64,000 nt of DNA, taken from assembly GCA_029990205.1 (NCBI GenBank), contig JAPEKQ010000011.1, positions 19,266 through 83,265 of the forward strand, written 5' to 3'. Positions 43,858-52,541 of the stretch are shown here, one piece after another; within the stretch, counting starts at the first letter, position 1; each line of letters opens with the position of its first letter. This DNA comes from a bacterium. GTDB taxonomy: Bacteria; Joyebacterota; Joyebacteria; Joyebacterales; Joyebacteraceae. Below the pieces are notes generated by a model. It had not been told where the DNA came from. It saw only the letters and a list, made by a program, of their open reading frames with translations, and made no database searches. The translations under genes and the position numbers were made by a program.

Positions 43858-45912
43858 ATGAACCCGAAGCATCACGATATCGATCGGCTCTGCGTCGACA
43901 CGATCCGAACACTTTCGATGGATGCCGTCGAGGCGGCAGGCTCCGGGCACCCCGGGACGCCGATGGCGCTGGCACCGGTCGTCTACACCCTGTGGCAGCG
44001 GTTCATGCGATACGACCCCGCCGACCCGCTGTGGCCCGGCCGCGACAGGTTCGTGCTCTCGGCCGGACACGCCTCGATGCTGATCTACTCGGTACTGCAC
44101 CTGGCCGCAGTGAAGGACGTTGCGTCCGACGGACGCGTGGGGGAGCGTCCTGCGGTGAGTCTGGATGACATCAAGCAGTTCCGGCAGCTCGAGAGTCGAT
44201 GCGCCGGCCACCCCGAGTTCGGTCTCACGACCGGTGTCGAGACGACGACGGGTCCGCTCGGACAAGGTGTCGCGACCAGCGTCGGGATGGCCATCGCGGG
44301 TCGGTGGACCGCAGCGCAGTTCGATCGCCCCGGCTTCGAGATGTTCGGGTACGACGTCATCGCGCTCGCCGGTGACGGCGACGTGATGGAGGGCATCTCC
44401 TACGAGGCGGCGTCGCTGGCCGGCCACCTGAAGCTGTCGAACCTCTGCTGGATCTACGACAGCAACGACATCACGATCGAGGGCAACACGGACATCACGT
44501 TCACCGAGGATGTCACCGCGCGATTCGAGGCGTGCGGCTGGCGTGTCGGTCATGTCAGCGACGCGAACGACCTTGATGCCCTGGAGGCGGCGCTCGACGA
44601 GTTCCGCCGGACCGACGACCGCCCGACACTCATCATCGTCAAGAGTCACATCGCGTACGGTGCGCCCAACAAGCAGGATTCGAGCAGCGCCCACGGCGCG
44701 GCGCTCGGGGAGAAGGAGGTCAGACTCACGAAGCGCGCATACGGCTGGCCGGAGGACTCGCAGTTCCTCATTCCCGACGGCGTGATGGAGCACTTCGCGT
44801 CGGGTCCCGGTGCTCGCGGCCGAGAGCTCAGCGAGGACTGGCGCAGCCGCTTCAAGTCATATCGGGCCGAGCACTCCGATCTCGCCGACGCGTTCGTGCG
44901 GATGCGTGGACGGAAGCTCCCCGCGGGATGGGACCGGGATCTCAAGACGTATGAGCCTGGTTCGAAGGGTGTCGCGACGCGGACCGCCTCGAGCGACGTC
45001 CTCAATCAACTGGGCGAGCGCATCCCCTGGATCCTCGGGGGTTCGGCCGACCTCGCGCCTTCGAACAAGTCACTCCTGACCTTCGAGGGCGCCGGCGAGC
45101 TGACCGCGGAGACGCCTGGGGGACGGAACATCCGCTTCGGTGTCCGCGAGCATTCGATGTTCGCCATCGCCAACGGACTGACGCTCTCCGGACTCCGGGG
45201 ATACGGTGCCACCTATCTCGTCTTCTCCGACTACGCGCGACCAGCCATCCGTCTGGCAGCGCTCATGGGACTTCCGACCATCCACATCTTCACGCACGAC
45301 TCGATCAGCGTGGGGGAGGACGGTCCGACGCACCAGCCGATCGAGCAGCTCGCCTCGCTCCGGGCGATGCCGGATCTCATCGTGCTCCGACCGGCAGACG
45401 CCAATGAGACGGTCGATGCATGGCGCGTGGTGATGGCGCTGCGTGATGAGCCGGTGGCTCTCGTTCTCTCCAGACAGAACCTTCCGGTCATCGACTGCGA
45501 CCGCTGCGCTGCGCCGCAGGTCGGTCGCGGCGCGTACATCCTCGCGGACTGCGTCGGGACGCCCGACGTCATCCTCATCGGTACCGGGAGCGAGGTCGCG
45601 CTCTGCGTGACGGCTCACGATCGTCTGGTCGACGACGGTGTGGCGTCCCGCGTTGTGAGCATGCCGAGCTGGGAACTCTTCGAGAGACAGGCTCCCGCGT
45701 ATCGGGATGCCGTGCTGCCGCCCGAAGTGCGCGCCCGCGTGACCGTGGAGGCGGGAGCGGTGTTCGGATGGGAGCGCTACGCGGGTCCGACCGGTGAGAT
45801 CATCGGGATGCGCGGGTTCGGGGAGTCCGCTCCGGCGGACGATCTGACGCAGAAGTTCGGGTTCACCGTCGAGGGCGTTCTCGCAGCGGCCCGCAGGCAG
45901 ATCCGCCTCTAG
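43858..45912 (+). CDS. tkt: transketolase
   Basis: Thiamine-diphosphate enzyme transferring two-carbon units in the pentose phosphate and Calvin-type cycles. It has 684 residues, close to the family norm. The TPP motif LAGDGDVMEG with the N-D about 25 residues on (WIYDSND) is intact. SGHPGTPMALAP near the N-terminus, GPLGQGVATSVGMA, and the pyrimidine-binding GVREHSMFAIANGL with catalytic Glu are present. THDSISVGEDGPTHQPIEQL and the C-terminal AGAVFGWERY complete the match. ATG 43858 follows AGGACAGGACGG. It stands alone, with no other sugar-phosphate genes near. Confidence 0.97.
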   Translation: MNPKHHDIDRLCVDTIRTLSMDAVEAAGSGHPGTPMALAPVVYTLWQRFMRYDPADPLWPGRDRFVLSAGHASMLIYSVLHLAAVKDVASDGRVGERPAVSLDDIKQFRQLESRCAGHPEFGLTTGVETTTGPLGQGVATSVGMAIAGRWTAAQFDRPGFEMFGYDVIALAGDGDVMEGISYEAASLAGHLKLSNLCWIYDSNDITIEGNTDITFTEDVTARFEACGWRVGHVSDANDLDALEAALDEFRRTDDRPTLIIVKSHIAYGAPNKQDSSSAHGAALGEKEVRLTKRAYGWPEDSQFLIPDGVMEHFASGPGARGRELSEDWRSRFKSYRAEHSDLADAFVRMRGRKLPAGWDRDLKTYEPGSKGVATRTASSDVLNQLGERIPWILGGSADLAPSNKSLLTFEGAGELTAETPGGRNIRFGVREHSMFAIANGLTLSGLRGYGATYLVFSDYARPAIRLAALMGLPTIHIFTHDSISVGEDGPTHQPIEQLASLRAMPDLIVLRPADANETVDAWRVVMALRDEPVALVLSRQNLPVIDCDRCAAPQVGRGAYILADCVGTPDVILIGTGSEVALCVTAHDRLVDDGVASRVVSMPSWELFERQAPAYRDAVLPPEVRARVTVEAGAVFGWERYAGPTGEIIGMRGFGESAPADDLTQKFGFTVEGVLAAARRQIRL

Positions 45913-46068
45913 GCGGGCCGCACACCTGCGGGTGTTGCTCGATCGGAGGAGAGGTTGGGGCTTGACCGGTGCCGGTTCATGAGCAACAATCATCCTGAAC
46001 GAGCAGTTGATGGCTGCACCGTCACCGCTGTGCGGTGCGGCTGAGGCACACGTTCAGGAGGAGGCCCC

Positions 46069-46659
46069 ATGCGACATCGCTCGAAGTGGCCGCCGCTCTT
46101 CCTCATCGCGCTCTTCCTTGCCGCCGGCGCCGCCACGCTGTTCGCCCCTGAGGCCGGCCCGCGTGGCGCGTGCGTCGCCTCCGCTGTCGGTGATGACAGG
46201 ACCATTCCGGACATCGTCGGCACGTGGGAGGGCACGTGGGAGGACACGATCTACATGGTGTCCGGATCCATGAGCTGGACGATCTCGCCGGACAGATACG
46301 ACTACATTGGTTCCGGGACGATCGATCTCACTGCTCTCGGCCTGGGCGCCCAGGAAGGCTCGGCCGGAGGCGGCATCACCCGGCAGGCGCTCGAGTTCAC
46401 GTACGAGGCCAACTCGGTCGGGTCCGGTAACGGAGTCCTCACGGGGAACAGCCTCGTGGGGGACGGTCTGGTCACCGCTCCTCTGAACTTCGGCTACTTC
46501 ACATTCCGAGGGACGGTCACGTCTGAGGCCGCCGAAGGCAGGTTCTTCTTCGTATCACCGACCGGCGGGGCCGGCCGCGTCACCATGACGAACACGACGC
46601 CGGTCGAGTCGACGAGCTGGGGAAGTATCAAGGCGGGTTATCGAAACGATGACGAGTAG
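46069..46659 (+). CDS. small exported protein with near-C-terminal W-x-x-I-K-A-x-Y motif
   Basis: 196 residues from ATG 46069 behind CAGGAGGAGG. A signal peptide (about 1-26, perhaps extended to the AVG near 41) precedes an all-beta domain beginning IVGTWEGTWEDTIY. That domain resembles lipocalin-like or calycin small barrels that open with the GTW motif, but I cannot assign a family. The tail VESTSWGSIKAGYR is followed by four extra residues, NDDE. It overlaps the start of the RDD gene by 11 bp, so the two are probably translationally coupled. Confidence 0.7.
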   Translation: MRHRSKWPPLFLIALFLAAGAATLFAPEAGPRGACVASAVGDDRTIPDIVGTWEGTWEDTIYMVSGSMSWTISPDRYDYIGSGTIDLTALGLGAQEGSAGGGITRQALEFTYEANSVGSGNGVLTGNSLVGDGLVTAPLNFGYFTFRGTVTSEAAEGRFFFVSPTGGAGRVTMTNTTPVESTSWGSIKAGYRNDDE

Positions 46660-47203
46660 AGAGCGAACCTCGCGACGCGTCGGATTCGGATTTCGGATCC
46701 TCTCCGGCGTCATCGACTTCATCTTCGCCGTGCTGCTCGCGCTCCCGTTGTCACGGACGCTCGGAGAGTGGTTCGCTGGGCGCGCAGTTGTCATGCTCTC
46801 CATCGGTTCCCCCGACACGCTCTGGACGGGTCCGATTCCGATGGCGCTCGGCGCGATCGGAGAACTCGTCTACGTCCTTCCGCTCGCCTGGCTGCTGATT
46901 CTCATGCCGGAGATCTTCTTCGGAGCGGCAGCGGGGAAGTGGATGCTCGGTATCCGTATCCTCCCCGCCACGAGCGTTCGACTCCGCTCGGATCGGACGC
47001 CTCTCGTCGCCGGGTTCGTCCGCTGGGTCGTCAAGTGCGCGGGTCTTCTCTCCATGACGCTCGCCCTCGTGCTCGGCAGCGGCGTCGCGGCCGTCGTGGC
47101 GTTCGGGGTCTCCGTCTCCGTGCTGGCCGGGTTCTTCGTGACCATCCAGCCGAAGTCCGATGCGCTTCACGACCGACTCGCGGGCACGACCGTCGTTCGC
47201 TGA
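46649..47203 (+). CDS. RDD-family inner-membrane protein
   Basis: 184 residues. Three to four membrane segments (about 15-38, 66-90, 121-145 and 145-165). RDD features are the N-terminal FRILSGVIDFI (Arg and Asp in the first helix), GKWMLGIRILP after the second helix pair, and the C-terminal DALHDRLAGTTVV. Some RDD proteins act as ion antiporters or partners of secreted proteins; the role here is unknown. Overlap with the preceding exported-protein gene suggests linked function. Confidence 0.85.
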   Translation: MTSRERTSRRVGFGFRILSGVIDFIFAVLLALPLSRTLGEWFAGRAVVMLSIGSPDTLWTGPIPMALGAIGELVYVLPLAWLLILMPEIFFGAAAGKWMLGIRILPATSVRLRSDRTPLVAGFVRWVVKCAGLLSMTLALVLGSGVAAVVAFGVSVSVLAGFFVTIQPKSDALHDRLAGTTVVR

Positions 47204-47241
47204 GCGAGTGATTCGCGGATAGGCAACTGACGTGAACGCAA

Positions 47242-47273
47242 GAAGCCCCGCCTGCAGGCGGGGCTTCCGTGTT
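47242..47273 (+). terminator. hairpin terminator after the RDD gene
   Basis: Perfect 11-bp stem GAAGCCCCGCC (47242-47252) / GGCGGGGCTTC (47257-47267), TGCA loop, followed by CGTGTT. Confidence 0.7.
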
Positions 47274-47329
47274 CTCCATCTCGGTCGCATCTTGGGACGC
47301 GTGACGGCGCACGGATCAACACACCGGTC

Positions 47330-47983
47330 CTACTGGTAGAGCGCCTTGATCGAACTCCACGTCATGGTCTCTACCGGTGCGGCGTTGTCGATCCAGATGT
47401 ACATCCCGAAGTTCCACGCGTGCGCAGTCTCGGGGCAATCGACGGTGAAGGACCCGTGGTAGCTTCCGGTCCCGGCGTATCCGTCGTAGATTCCGGTCCC
47501 CTCGCGGATGATCACGATGCACCCACTGAAGCTGCCCTGGCAGAACTCGTCGTCGTCCAGCACGCCGTCGTTGTCATCGTCCGTCACCAGCATCTGGATC
47601 GTGCAGACTCCCGTCATCGTACCGCCGAACGTATCGTCGACGATGTCGAGCACGGGCTGCGACGGCAGGCCGTGGTTGACGTCGAGGTAGCCGATCCAGT
47701 AGCCGGGTGTGCCCGGGGTGTAGTTGCCCGCGAAGAACGTGTCCCAGAAGTACTGCGTCCTCGCCGCAGGAACCGAGGTATCGGGCCATGATGCATCCGG
47801 AACGGCAATGGACCATGAACCCTCGGTGATGTCACCGCCCGAACTCATCACACCTGTGAAAATGGGGGGGCTGTCCGCGATGAAGTCCCCGACACCGGCC
47901 CCATAGAACCAGACGAAGATCTCGGTGGCGGGGGCTGCCGCGGCCAGGAGCGCGACCATTGCAAGCACAAGCAGCATGCGCAT
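47330..47983 (-). CDS. small exported protein with W-x-x-I-K-A-x-Y tail
   Basis: 217 residues from ATG 47983, behind GGAGAG. The signal peptide (about 1-20) ends near APATE. The mature region is aromatic and Gly/Asp-rich with likely beta structure, and includes an EF-hand-like acidic stretch, TDDDNDGVLDDDEF, of the thrombospondin-3 or dockerin-loop kind that could bind calcium. Three cysteines are scattered through it. The C-terminus VETMTWSSIKALYQ is the shared tail. No enzymatic motif is visible; an extracellular surface or matrix protein is the most likely class. Confidence 0.65.
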   Translation of the reverse strand: MRMLLVLAMVALLAAAAPATEIFVWFYGAGVGDFIADSPPIFTGVMSSGGDITEGSWSIAVPDASWPDTSVPAARTQYFWDTFFAGNYTPGTPGYWIGYLDVNHGLPSQPVLDIVDDTFGGTMTGVCTIQMLVTDDDNDGVLDDDEFCQGSFSGCIVIIREGTGIYDGYAGTGSYHGSFTVDCPETAHAWNFGMYIWIDNAAPVETMTWSSIKALYQ

Positions 47984-48153
47984 CTGCGACTCTCCTCTCT
48001 GCGCCTCGTGACGCGTGAGGGTTCGTGTCTGCAGAACACCATAGCTGACTGGGCTCGCAACCTCAGCAGTAGTGCCACTATAGCAACGAGACTGTATATG
48101 TCAAGTCTTCAGGAGTGGCCGGTGTACGGTTGGCGGACGATCGGGCGGGGTCC

Positions 48154-48175
48154 GGGAGCCCCCGGTGGGGCTCCC
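48154..48175 (-). terminator. hairpin downstream of the CsoR-controlled operon
   Basis: Perfect 9-bp stem GGGAGCCCC (48154-48162) / GGGGCTCCC (48167-48175), CGGT loop, 25 bp beyond the ATPase stop codon on the minus strand. No U-run. Confidence 0.5.
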
Positions 48176-48199
48176 TGGGCGGTGGTTCACCAGCCGTGG

Positions 48200-48922
48200 C
48201 TACATCACGACACGGCCGTCGCAGAGATGGACGGAGCGGTCGGCCGTGGCGCCGAGCTTCTCGTCGTGCGTCGTCGCGACGACCGTCAGACCATCGCGTT
48301 CATTGAGTTCGCGGAGGAGCGCGAAGACGTCCCGGGAGTTCTTCGAGTCGAGATTACCCGTGGGTTCATCCGCCAGCAGGAGATCGGTCGACATCGCCAG
48401 TGCGCGGGCGATGGCGACGCGCTGACGCTCACCGCCGGAGAGCTCCTTGGGGAGGTGCGATGCTCGGGTCTCGAGACCGACCCGGACGAGATGGGCCATC
48501 GCCGTACTTCTGTCGACCGGGCGGCGAGCGAAGGTCGCCGGGAGCGCCACGTTCTCAATGGCCGTCAGTTCGGGGAGCAGCAGGAAGTCCTGGAACACGA
48601 ATCCGATCCTGCCGCGGCGGAGCGTTACCAGCTCGCTCTCTCTCGCTGACGAGATATCGCGACCGAGAACGATCAACTCTCCATCGGTGACCGTTTCGAG
48701 TCCGCCGAGGAGGTCGAGCAGCGTGGTCTTGCCCGAGCCGGACGGTCCCATCAGCGTCACGAACTCGCCGCGCGCGATCTCGAGATCGACACCATCGACC
48801 GCGTGGACGTCCTCGGCGGGAAGCGCGAACGTCTTCCTGAGGCCCCGTGCGATGATGGCCGGGCCGTTGTCGTGCGGGCGCCCATGGAGCGCGGTTTCGG
48901 AACCCGTGATGGTCATGCTCAT
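48200..48922 (-). CDS. ABC transporter ATPase, LolD/MacB type
   Basis: 240 residues. Walker A GPSGSGKTTLLDLLGG, Q-loop at FVFQDF, signature LSGGERQRVAIARAL, Walker B DLLLADEPTGNLD and the switch His in VATTHDEKL are all present. The DEPTGNLDS form and overall length place it with ATPases that partner FtsX/MacB/LolCE permeases. These are mechanotransmission machines, not channel importers. Its partner permease is the next gene upstream, separated by 3 bp. It is the last gene of the CsoR-controlled operon. Confidence 0.93.
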   Translation of the reverse strand: MSMTITGSETALHGRPHDNGPAIIARGLRKTFALPAEDVHAVDGVDLEIARGEFVTLMGPSGSGKTTLLDLLGGLETVTDGELIVLGRDISSARESELVTLRRGRIGFVFQDFLLLPELTAIENVALPATFARRPVDRSTAMAHLVRVGLETRASHLPKELSGGERQRVAIARALAMSTDLLLADEPTGNLDSKNSRDVFALLRELNERDGLTVVATTHDEKLGATADRSVHLCDGRVVM

Positions 48923-48925
48923 GCG

Positions 48926-50092
48926 TCACTCTCCACTTCTGATGGCTTCGACGGGCTTCATCGAGGCGGCACGCGCCGCGGGGTAGAGACAGGCGACGAA
49001 CCCGGTGATCACGGCGCCGGCAAGCGCGACGAGGATCAGCGGTGCCGAGACCGCGATCAGCTTCCCGCTCGGGGCGTAGGGGAGGATGTTCCGGACGATC
49101 TGCTCAGCGAAGCCTCCGCCCACGAACGCGAAGACGGCGCCCGCGATGCCACCGAACAGACAGACCAGTGTGGTCTCGGCCCACACGATCTTGAACACAT
49201 CCAGCCTCGACGCGCCCATCGCCTTCATGACGCCGATCTGCTTCGTCCGCTCGAACACGGATACGAGGATGGTGTTCATCACACCGATGACGGCCACGAC
49301 GATGGCGATCGCCGCGATCGAGCTGGCCAGGACGCGGGCGGACGCGATCAGGTTGAGGATGGTGCCCTTGACCTGCGCCATGCTCACGACCTGGATGCCG
49401 GGCTCGTCGTAGAGGTCCTCCTCGAACTGCGCGAGGTCGGTGATGTCGTGAAGTCGTATCCCGATGCCGCTGATCTTCCCGGGCAGGCCGAACGTCCGCT
49501 GCGCCGTTCCGAGCGGGAGGAAGACGGCTCCGTCGTCCTGCGTGCCGGTGCGCTCGAAGACGCCGACCACGGTCAACACGGCGTCCACGCCGGGGACGAA
49601 GACCCGGTCGCCGACCGTCCGCTGTTCGAGCTCCGCCGCCTCGTATCCGAGAATGACCTCGTCTGTCGCATCGCCGGTGAACCAGCCGCCCGACCGGTAC
49701 TCGAGCCAGGGCTTGAGCTCGGCGTATGCGTCCGTGATCCCGATGAACATCATGACGCTGCCGTCGTTGAAGGTCGTCGTGACGAGCTGCGGCGCGATCT
49801 GACGGATGCGGGGGTCGAGAGTGATCCGGTCGTAGACGTCCTCCTCCATGTACCGAAGCCCGCCCCCGCCCTTGAGCATGAGGGTCGCGGCCTCGTACGG
49901 ACAGCCCTTCGCCGTCACGAGGACCTGATAGCCCATCCGGTCGATGTCGGTCCGGAGAGCCTCCTGGTAGCCGGCATCAAAGGCCAACAGACTCACGAGG
50001 ACGGCCACGGCGATCCCGACGCCGCCGATCGTGAGGACCGAACGGATCTTCCTGCGCCAGAGGACTCTGAGTGCGAGCTGGAAGACGTTCAT
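48926..50092 (-). CDS. ABC transporter permease, FtsX/MacB family, with periplasmic GCPYEA motif
   Basis: 388 residues. One N-terminal membrane helix (about 17-38), a large periplasmic MacB-type domain (about 40-255), then three helices (about 262-285, 310-335 and 350-375). The C-terminal loop has SVFERTKQIGVMKAMGAS, the coupling-helix signature of the family. Unlike typical MacB, the start of the periplasmic domain carries C64 in KGCPYEAATLML, a possible metal or thiol site. ATGA overlap of 4 bp with the upstream lipoprotein gene shows tight coupling. It probably works in the envelope with the cysteine-containing proteins of the same operon (inference). Confidence 0.9.
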   Translation of the reverse strand: MNVFQLALRVLWRRKIRSVLTIGGVGIAVAVLVSLLAFDAGYQEALRTDIDRMGYQVLVTAKGCPYEAATLMLKGGGGLRYMEEDVYDRITLDPRIRQIAPQLVTTTFNDGSVMMFIGITDAYAELKPWLEYRSGGWFTGDATDEVILGYEAAELEQRTVGDRVFVPGVDAVLTVVGVFERTGTQDDGAVFLPLGTAQRTFGLPGKISGIGIRLHDITDLAQFEEDLYDEPGIQVVSMAQVKGTILNLIASARVLASSIAAIAIVVAVIGVMNTILVSVFERTKQIGVMKAMGASRLDVFKIVWAETTLVCLFGGIAGAVFAFVGGGFAEQIVRNILPYAPSGKLIAVSAPLILVALAGAVITGFVACLYPAARAASMKPVEAIRSGE

Positions 50093-50466
50093 CGCAGTTC
50101 GACCCCGCTTCCAAGGACCATCGTCCGCGACTCGGTCATCCGGACGGTGCCCTCGACGACCACGCCGCTTCCGACCCGCTGCGGGATCGCGATGCCATGC
50201 GGCGCCAGGTCGACCCAGATGACGGCTCCGTCGTCATCGAGCGTGAACCAGCACCCCGACGGGCACTCGCTCTGGATGACGCCCTCGATGCGCACGACCG
50301 CGCCGTCGAGCGAGTGCGGGTCGGAGAGAATGTCGGCGACCGGCGTGCGCTCGGCCACCGTGATCGCCTCGCCGTACTGCTCCGTGCCGCCGCCTCCGCA
50401 CCCCGCGAGCGTCGCCAGGAACGCCAGCGCCGCGCCGGCGAGCAGCATGGTCTTGAGCGTCTTCAT
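50089..50466 (-). CDS. DUF4920-like OB-fold lipoprotein with C-x3-C motif
   Basis: 125 residues. Signal peptide with lipobox LAGC (C23), then a Gly-rich tether and a small beta-barrel domain. ECPSGCWFTLDDDGA (C68, C72) followed by IWVDLAPHGIAIPQ resembles DUF4920 proteins, whose hallmark is C-x-x-x-G-C-W and a following V-x-F-x-x-Y-x-x-x-x-P strand. The two cysteines could bind a metal or act as a redox pair. It overlaps both neighbours by 4 bp (ATGA), so it is part of the same translational unit. It would face the periplasm. Confidence 0.8.
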   Translation of the reverse strand: MKTLKTMLLAGAALAFLATLAGCGGGGTEQYGEAITVAERTPVADILSDPHSLDGAVVRIEGVIQSECPSGCWFTLDDDGAVIWVDLAPHGIAIPQRVGSGVVVEGTVRMTESRTMVLGSGVELR

Positions 50467-51170
50467 CGTGCACCTCCCTCAGTGTTGTTCGGTCTCTCGG
50501 TCTCTGTTCCGAAGAACTCGTGAAGCAGCAGCATGTTCTTGGCGATGCCACGGAGGGTGGCGCGGAAGTCGTCGGCGCTCTCGCCGCTCGGGTCGACGAC
50601 GCGGGTGAGTGGCCCCGGGAGCGAGTCCGTCGTGTCGTCCCGGTGCGCCGCCCAGAGCGGGAGGACATCACCGAGAGTGAGTCCGACGAACGCCGACGTG
50701 AACGCCTCGTTCCGGAAGAGCTTCGACTCGGGCGACGACATCTTCTGGTAGTAGAAGCTTGTGATCGCTCCGGACAGGTCGGTCGCCAGGATGAGCTGCA
50801 TGCCTCCGTACATGCCCTTCTGGTTGACTCCGTGGACGCGGCCGATCGTCTCGGTCCCGTCGAGGACCGTGTAGTACGTGTAGTCGACGTCGAGCGCTTC
50901 GAAGACAGGGTCCAGCTTGTCACCAAGCGCGTGCTCGACGCGCGCCGCCAGCGAGTCTCCGCCGCTGCCGGCGATGCTGATGTACTCGGTCCGGTAGCCC
51001 GTGGCGGCAGGGAAGAGCCGGATGACGTCGCGGTCGGGGTCGTTGAGCGAGCAGCCGACCGCTGCCTCTACCGGAGCGGCCGCGAGGAGCACGACCGTGA
51101 GCATCAGTGCCGCCGTCCCCAGCGGAACGAGCGCGTCGTTCATCCTGAGAGCCGTTTCGCGCGCCTTCAC
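50463..51170 (-). CDS. exported protein, possible FMN-binding-like domain, in the CsoR operon
   Basis: 235 residues from GTG 51170, behind GGAGGATG; a longer frame to 51335 reads into the upstream gene and is rejected. A membrane or signal helix (about 12-36) precedes C40 in VGCSLNDPDRD. The central region (about 85-150), with IGRVHGVNQKGMYGGMQLILATD, recalls FMN_bind/NosR-type domains in which a Gly-rich strand precedes the flavin-carrying Thr, but I could not identify the flavinylation motif with confidence. It is therefore an unassigned envelope protein with a plausible redox role. Confidence 0.6.
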   Translation of the reverse strand: MKARETALRMNDALVPLGTAALMLTVVLLAAAPVEAAVGCSLNDPDRDVIRLFPAATGYRTEYISIAGSGGDSLAARVEHALGDKLDPVFEALDVDYTYYTVLDGTETIGRVHGVNQKGMYGGMQLILATDLSGAITSFYYQKMSSPESKLFRNEAFTSAFVGLTLGDVLPLWAAHRDDTTDSLPGPLTRVVDPSGESADDFRATLRGIAKNMLLLHEFFGTETERPNNTEGGAR

Positions 51171-51174
51171 GTCA

Positions 51175-52194
51175 TCATCCTCCGTAGTAGTAGAGCTGTA
51201 TCGTTGTCTGCGTGTCGTCGAGGTCGTCGCGCGCGACCGCGGTGATCGCGCCGCGGAGCGTGAGCTCGTCCGTGAGCAGATACGACGCGCCGGCGTGGAA
51301 CGTGGTGACCGCGCCGTGCGACGAGTCGAGGTCACGGTCCCACCCGCGCACCTGGAGCTCCATGGTCAGCTGCTGCATCGACGGCGGCGTGTAGTCGAGC
51401 TCCACCAGCAGGCCACCGACCGGCGCCGAGTCGTCGCTCCCGACGCTGCCCTCGGCGAGGAGCACGAACGACCCCGCGAGCCGCTCCAGCGCGGCACCGA
51501 CCCGGGTCCTCGTCGTCGTGCCGTCCGTGTAGTCGGGGAGCGGGAGCGTCCGCATCTGTCCGCCCGTGCGGATCTCGCCGTGGAGGACGGAGAACGCGTA
51601 CCGCGTCTCGCGGCCGGTCGGGCTCCAGGTCTGGGCGGAGAGGAGATAGGAGCCGTCACCGGGCGCCGGGGCCATCCCTGTCCCGGTCTGGAGCGCGACA
51701 TCGAGATCGAGTGGACCGACGATGCCCGAGTATCCGACTCCCCAGTCCTTCTTGAACCCGATATCGAGAGGAGCCAGTGTCTGGACGAGCGTCCCGTGCG
51801 TGTCGCGGACGGGTTCGAGACCGTGCGCCTGCGCGAAGTGGCCGAACCGGAGCTTCCTGCCGAGCCCGAGACGGTACTCGAGCCATGCGTTGTGCACCTC
51901 GAACGTGAACGCCTCCGCACCGTCCAGCCGAGAGTCGCAGCTCAGTCTGAGCTGCACGTCGGTCGTCGCGAAGTCGCCGCGCTCCCCGGAGAGCCTGGCG
52001 AAGTACTCGAAGCCGACCGCGGTCTTCTGCGACCCCGGGAGCCCGAGGACCCACTCGTCGTGATCCGAGTACCCGGCGACCAGGCTCAGCTCGACGGCCG
52101 TTCTCGCGGCGACCCGTGCCCCCGCCCCGGTTGGGGAGAGGGCCGCCGCGAGCGCGACCACGGTGATCACTCCTATGAGAACTCGTGCGCTCAT
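51175..52194 (-). CDS. outer-membrane beta-barrel (porin-like) protein in the CsoR operon
   Basis: 339 residues. A signal peptide (about 1-26) is followed by a mature region of alternating amphipathic strands, each 10-14 residues and ending in aromatic residues (FEYFARLSG, FTFEVHNAWLEYRLGLG), typical of a 14-18-strand barrel. The C-terminus ends IQLYYYGG, aromatic-rich but not the canonical terminal Phe or Trp. No TonB box or plug domain is seen, so a passive pore is more likely than an active receptor. It lies 17 bp after csoR and 4 bp before the next gene. Confidence 0.75.
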   Translation of the reverse strand: MSARVLIGVITVVALAAALSPTGAGARVAARTAVELSLVAGYSDHDEWVLGLPGSQKTAVGFEYFARLSGERGDFATTDVQLRLSCDSRLDGAEAFTFEVHNAWLEYRLGLGRKLRFGHFAQAHGLEPVRDTHGTLVQTLAPLDIGFKKDWGVGYSGIVGPLDLDVALQTGTGMAPAPGDGSYLLSAQTWSPTGRETRYAFSVLHGEIRTGGQMRTLPLPDYTDGTTTRTRVGAALERLAGSFVLLAEGSVGSDDSAPVGGLLVELDYTPPSMQQLTMELQVRGWDRDLDSSHGAVTTFHAGASYLLTDELTLRGAITAVARDDLDDTQTTIQLYYYGG

Positions 52195-52211
52195 GCGTTC
52201 GCCTCGATCGA

Positions 52212-52496
52212 CTATCGCTTGAAGTACCGTTCCATCACAGCCATCAGTTCGTCGGTCTTCGCCTGCGCCTCGTCCTCCGACCCTGAGCGGACGGCGTCGG
52301 TGACGCAGTGCTCGATGTGGTTCCTGAGGACGCGCAGTCCCACCGCGCCGAGAGCCGACTGCGCCGCCTGGACCTGCGTCACGATGTCGATGCAGTACTC
52401 GCCCTCTTCGACCATCCGCCGGATGCCGCGGATCTGCCCCTCCACCCTCGCCAGCCGTTTGAGATTGTCATCGTGTCTGGTCGTGTGTCCCTTCAT
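52212..52496 (-). CDS. csoR: CsoR-family copper-sensing repressor
   Basis: 94-residue all-helical DUF156 regulator from ATG 52496, preceded by GGGAGGACGC; a GTG-started frame to 52592 would run through the promoter. The Cu(I) ligands C35, H60 and C64 have the same 25 and 4 residue spacing as Mycobacterium CsoR C36/H61/C65, and Y34 next to C35 matches its second-shell Tyr. RcnR (Ni/Co) has His in place of the last Cys, and CstR lacks the His, so Cu(I) is the best prediction. It is the first gene of the operon and probably binds the palindrome in its own promoter. Confidence 0.9.
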   Translation of the reverse strand: MKGHTTRHDDNLKRLARVEGQIRGIRRMVEEGEYCIDIVTQVQAAQSALGAVGLRVLRNHIEHCVTDAVRSGSEDEAQAKTDELMAVMERYFKR

Positions 52497-52541
52497 GCGT
52501 CCTCCCGGAGCCGTTTCGATCTGATGCGTCTTCTGTCTCTC

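Noticed and set aside
48803-50608. 601-codon plus-strand frame over the ABC transporter genes
   Set aside because: Antisense to a complete ATPase-permease-lipoprotein set with coupled starts; low-complexity composition.
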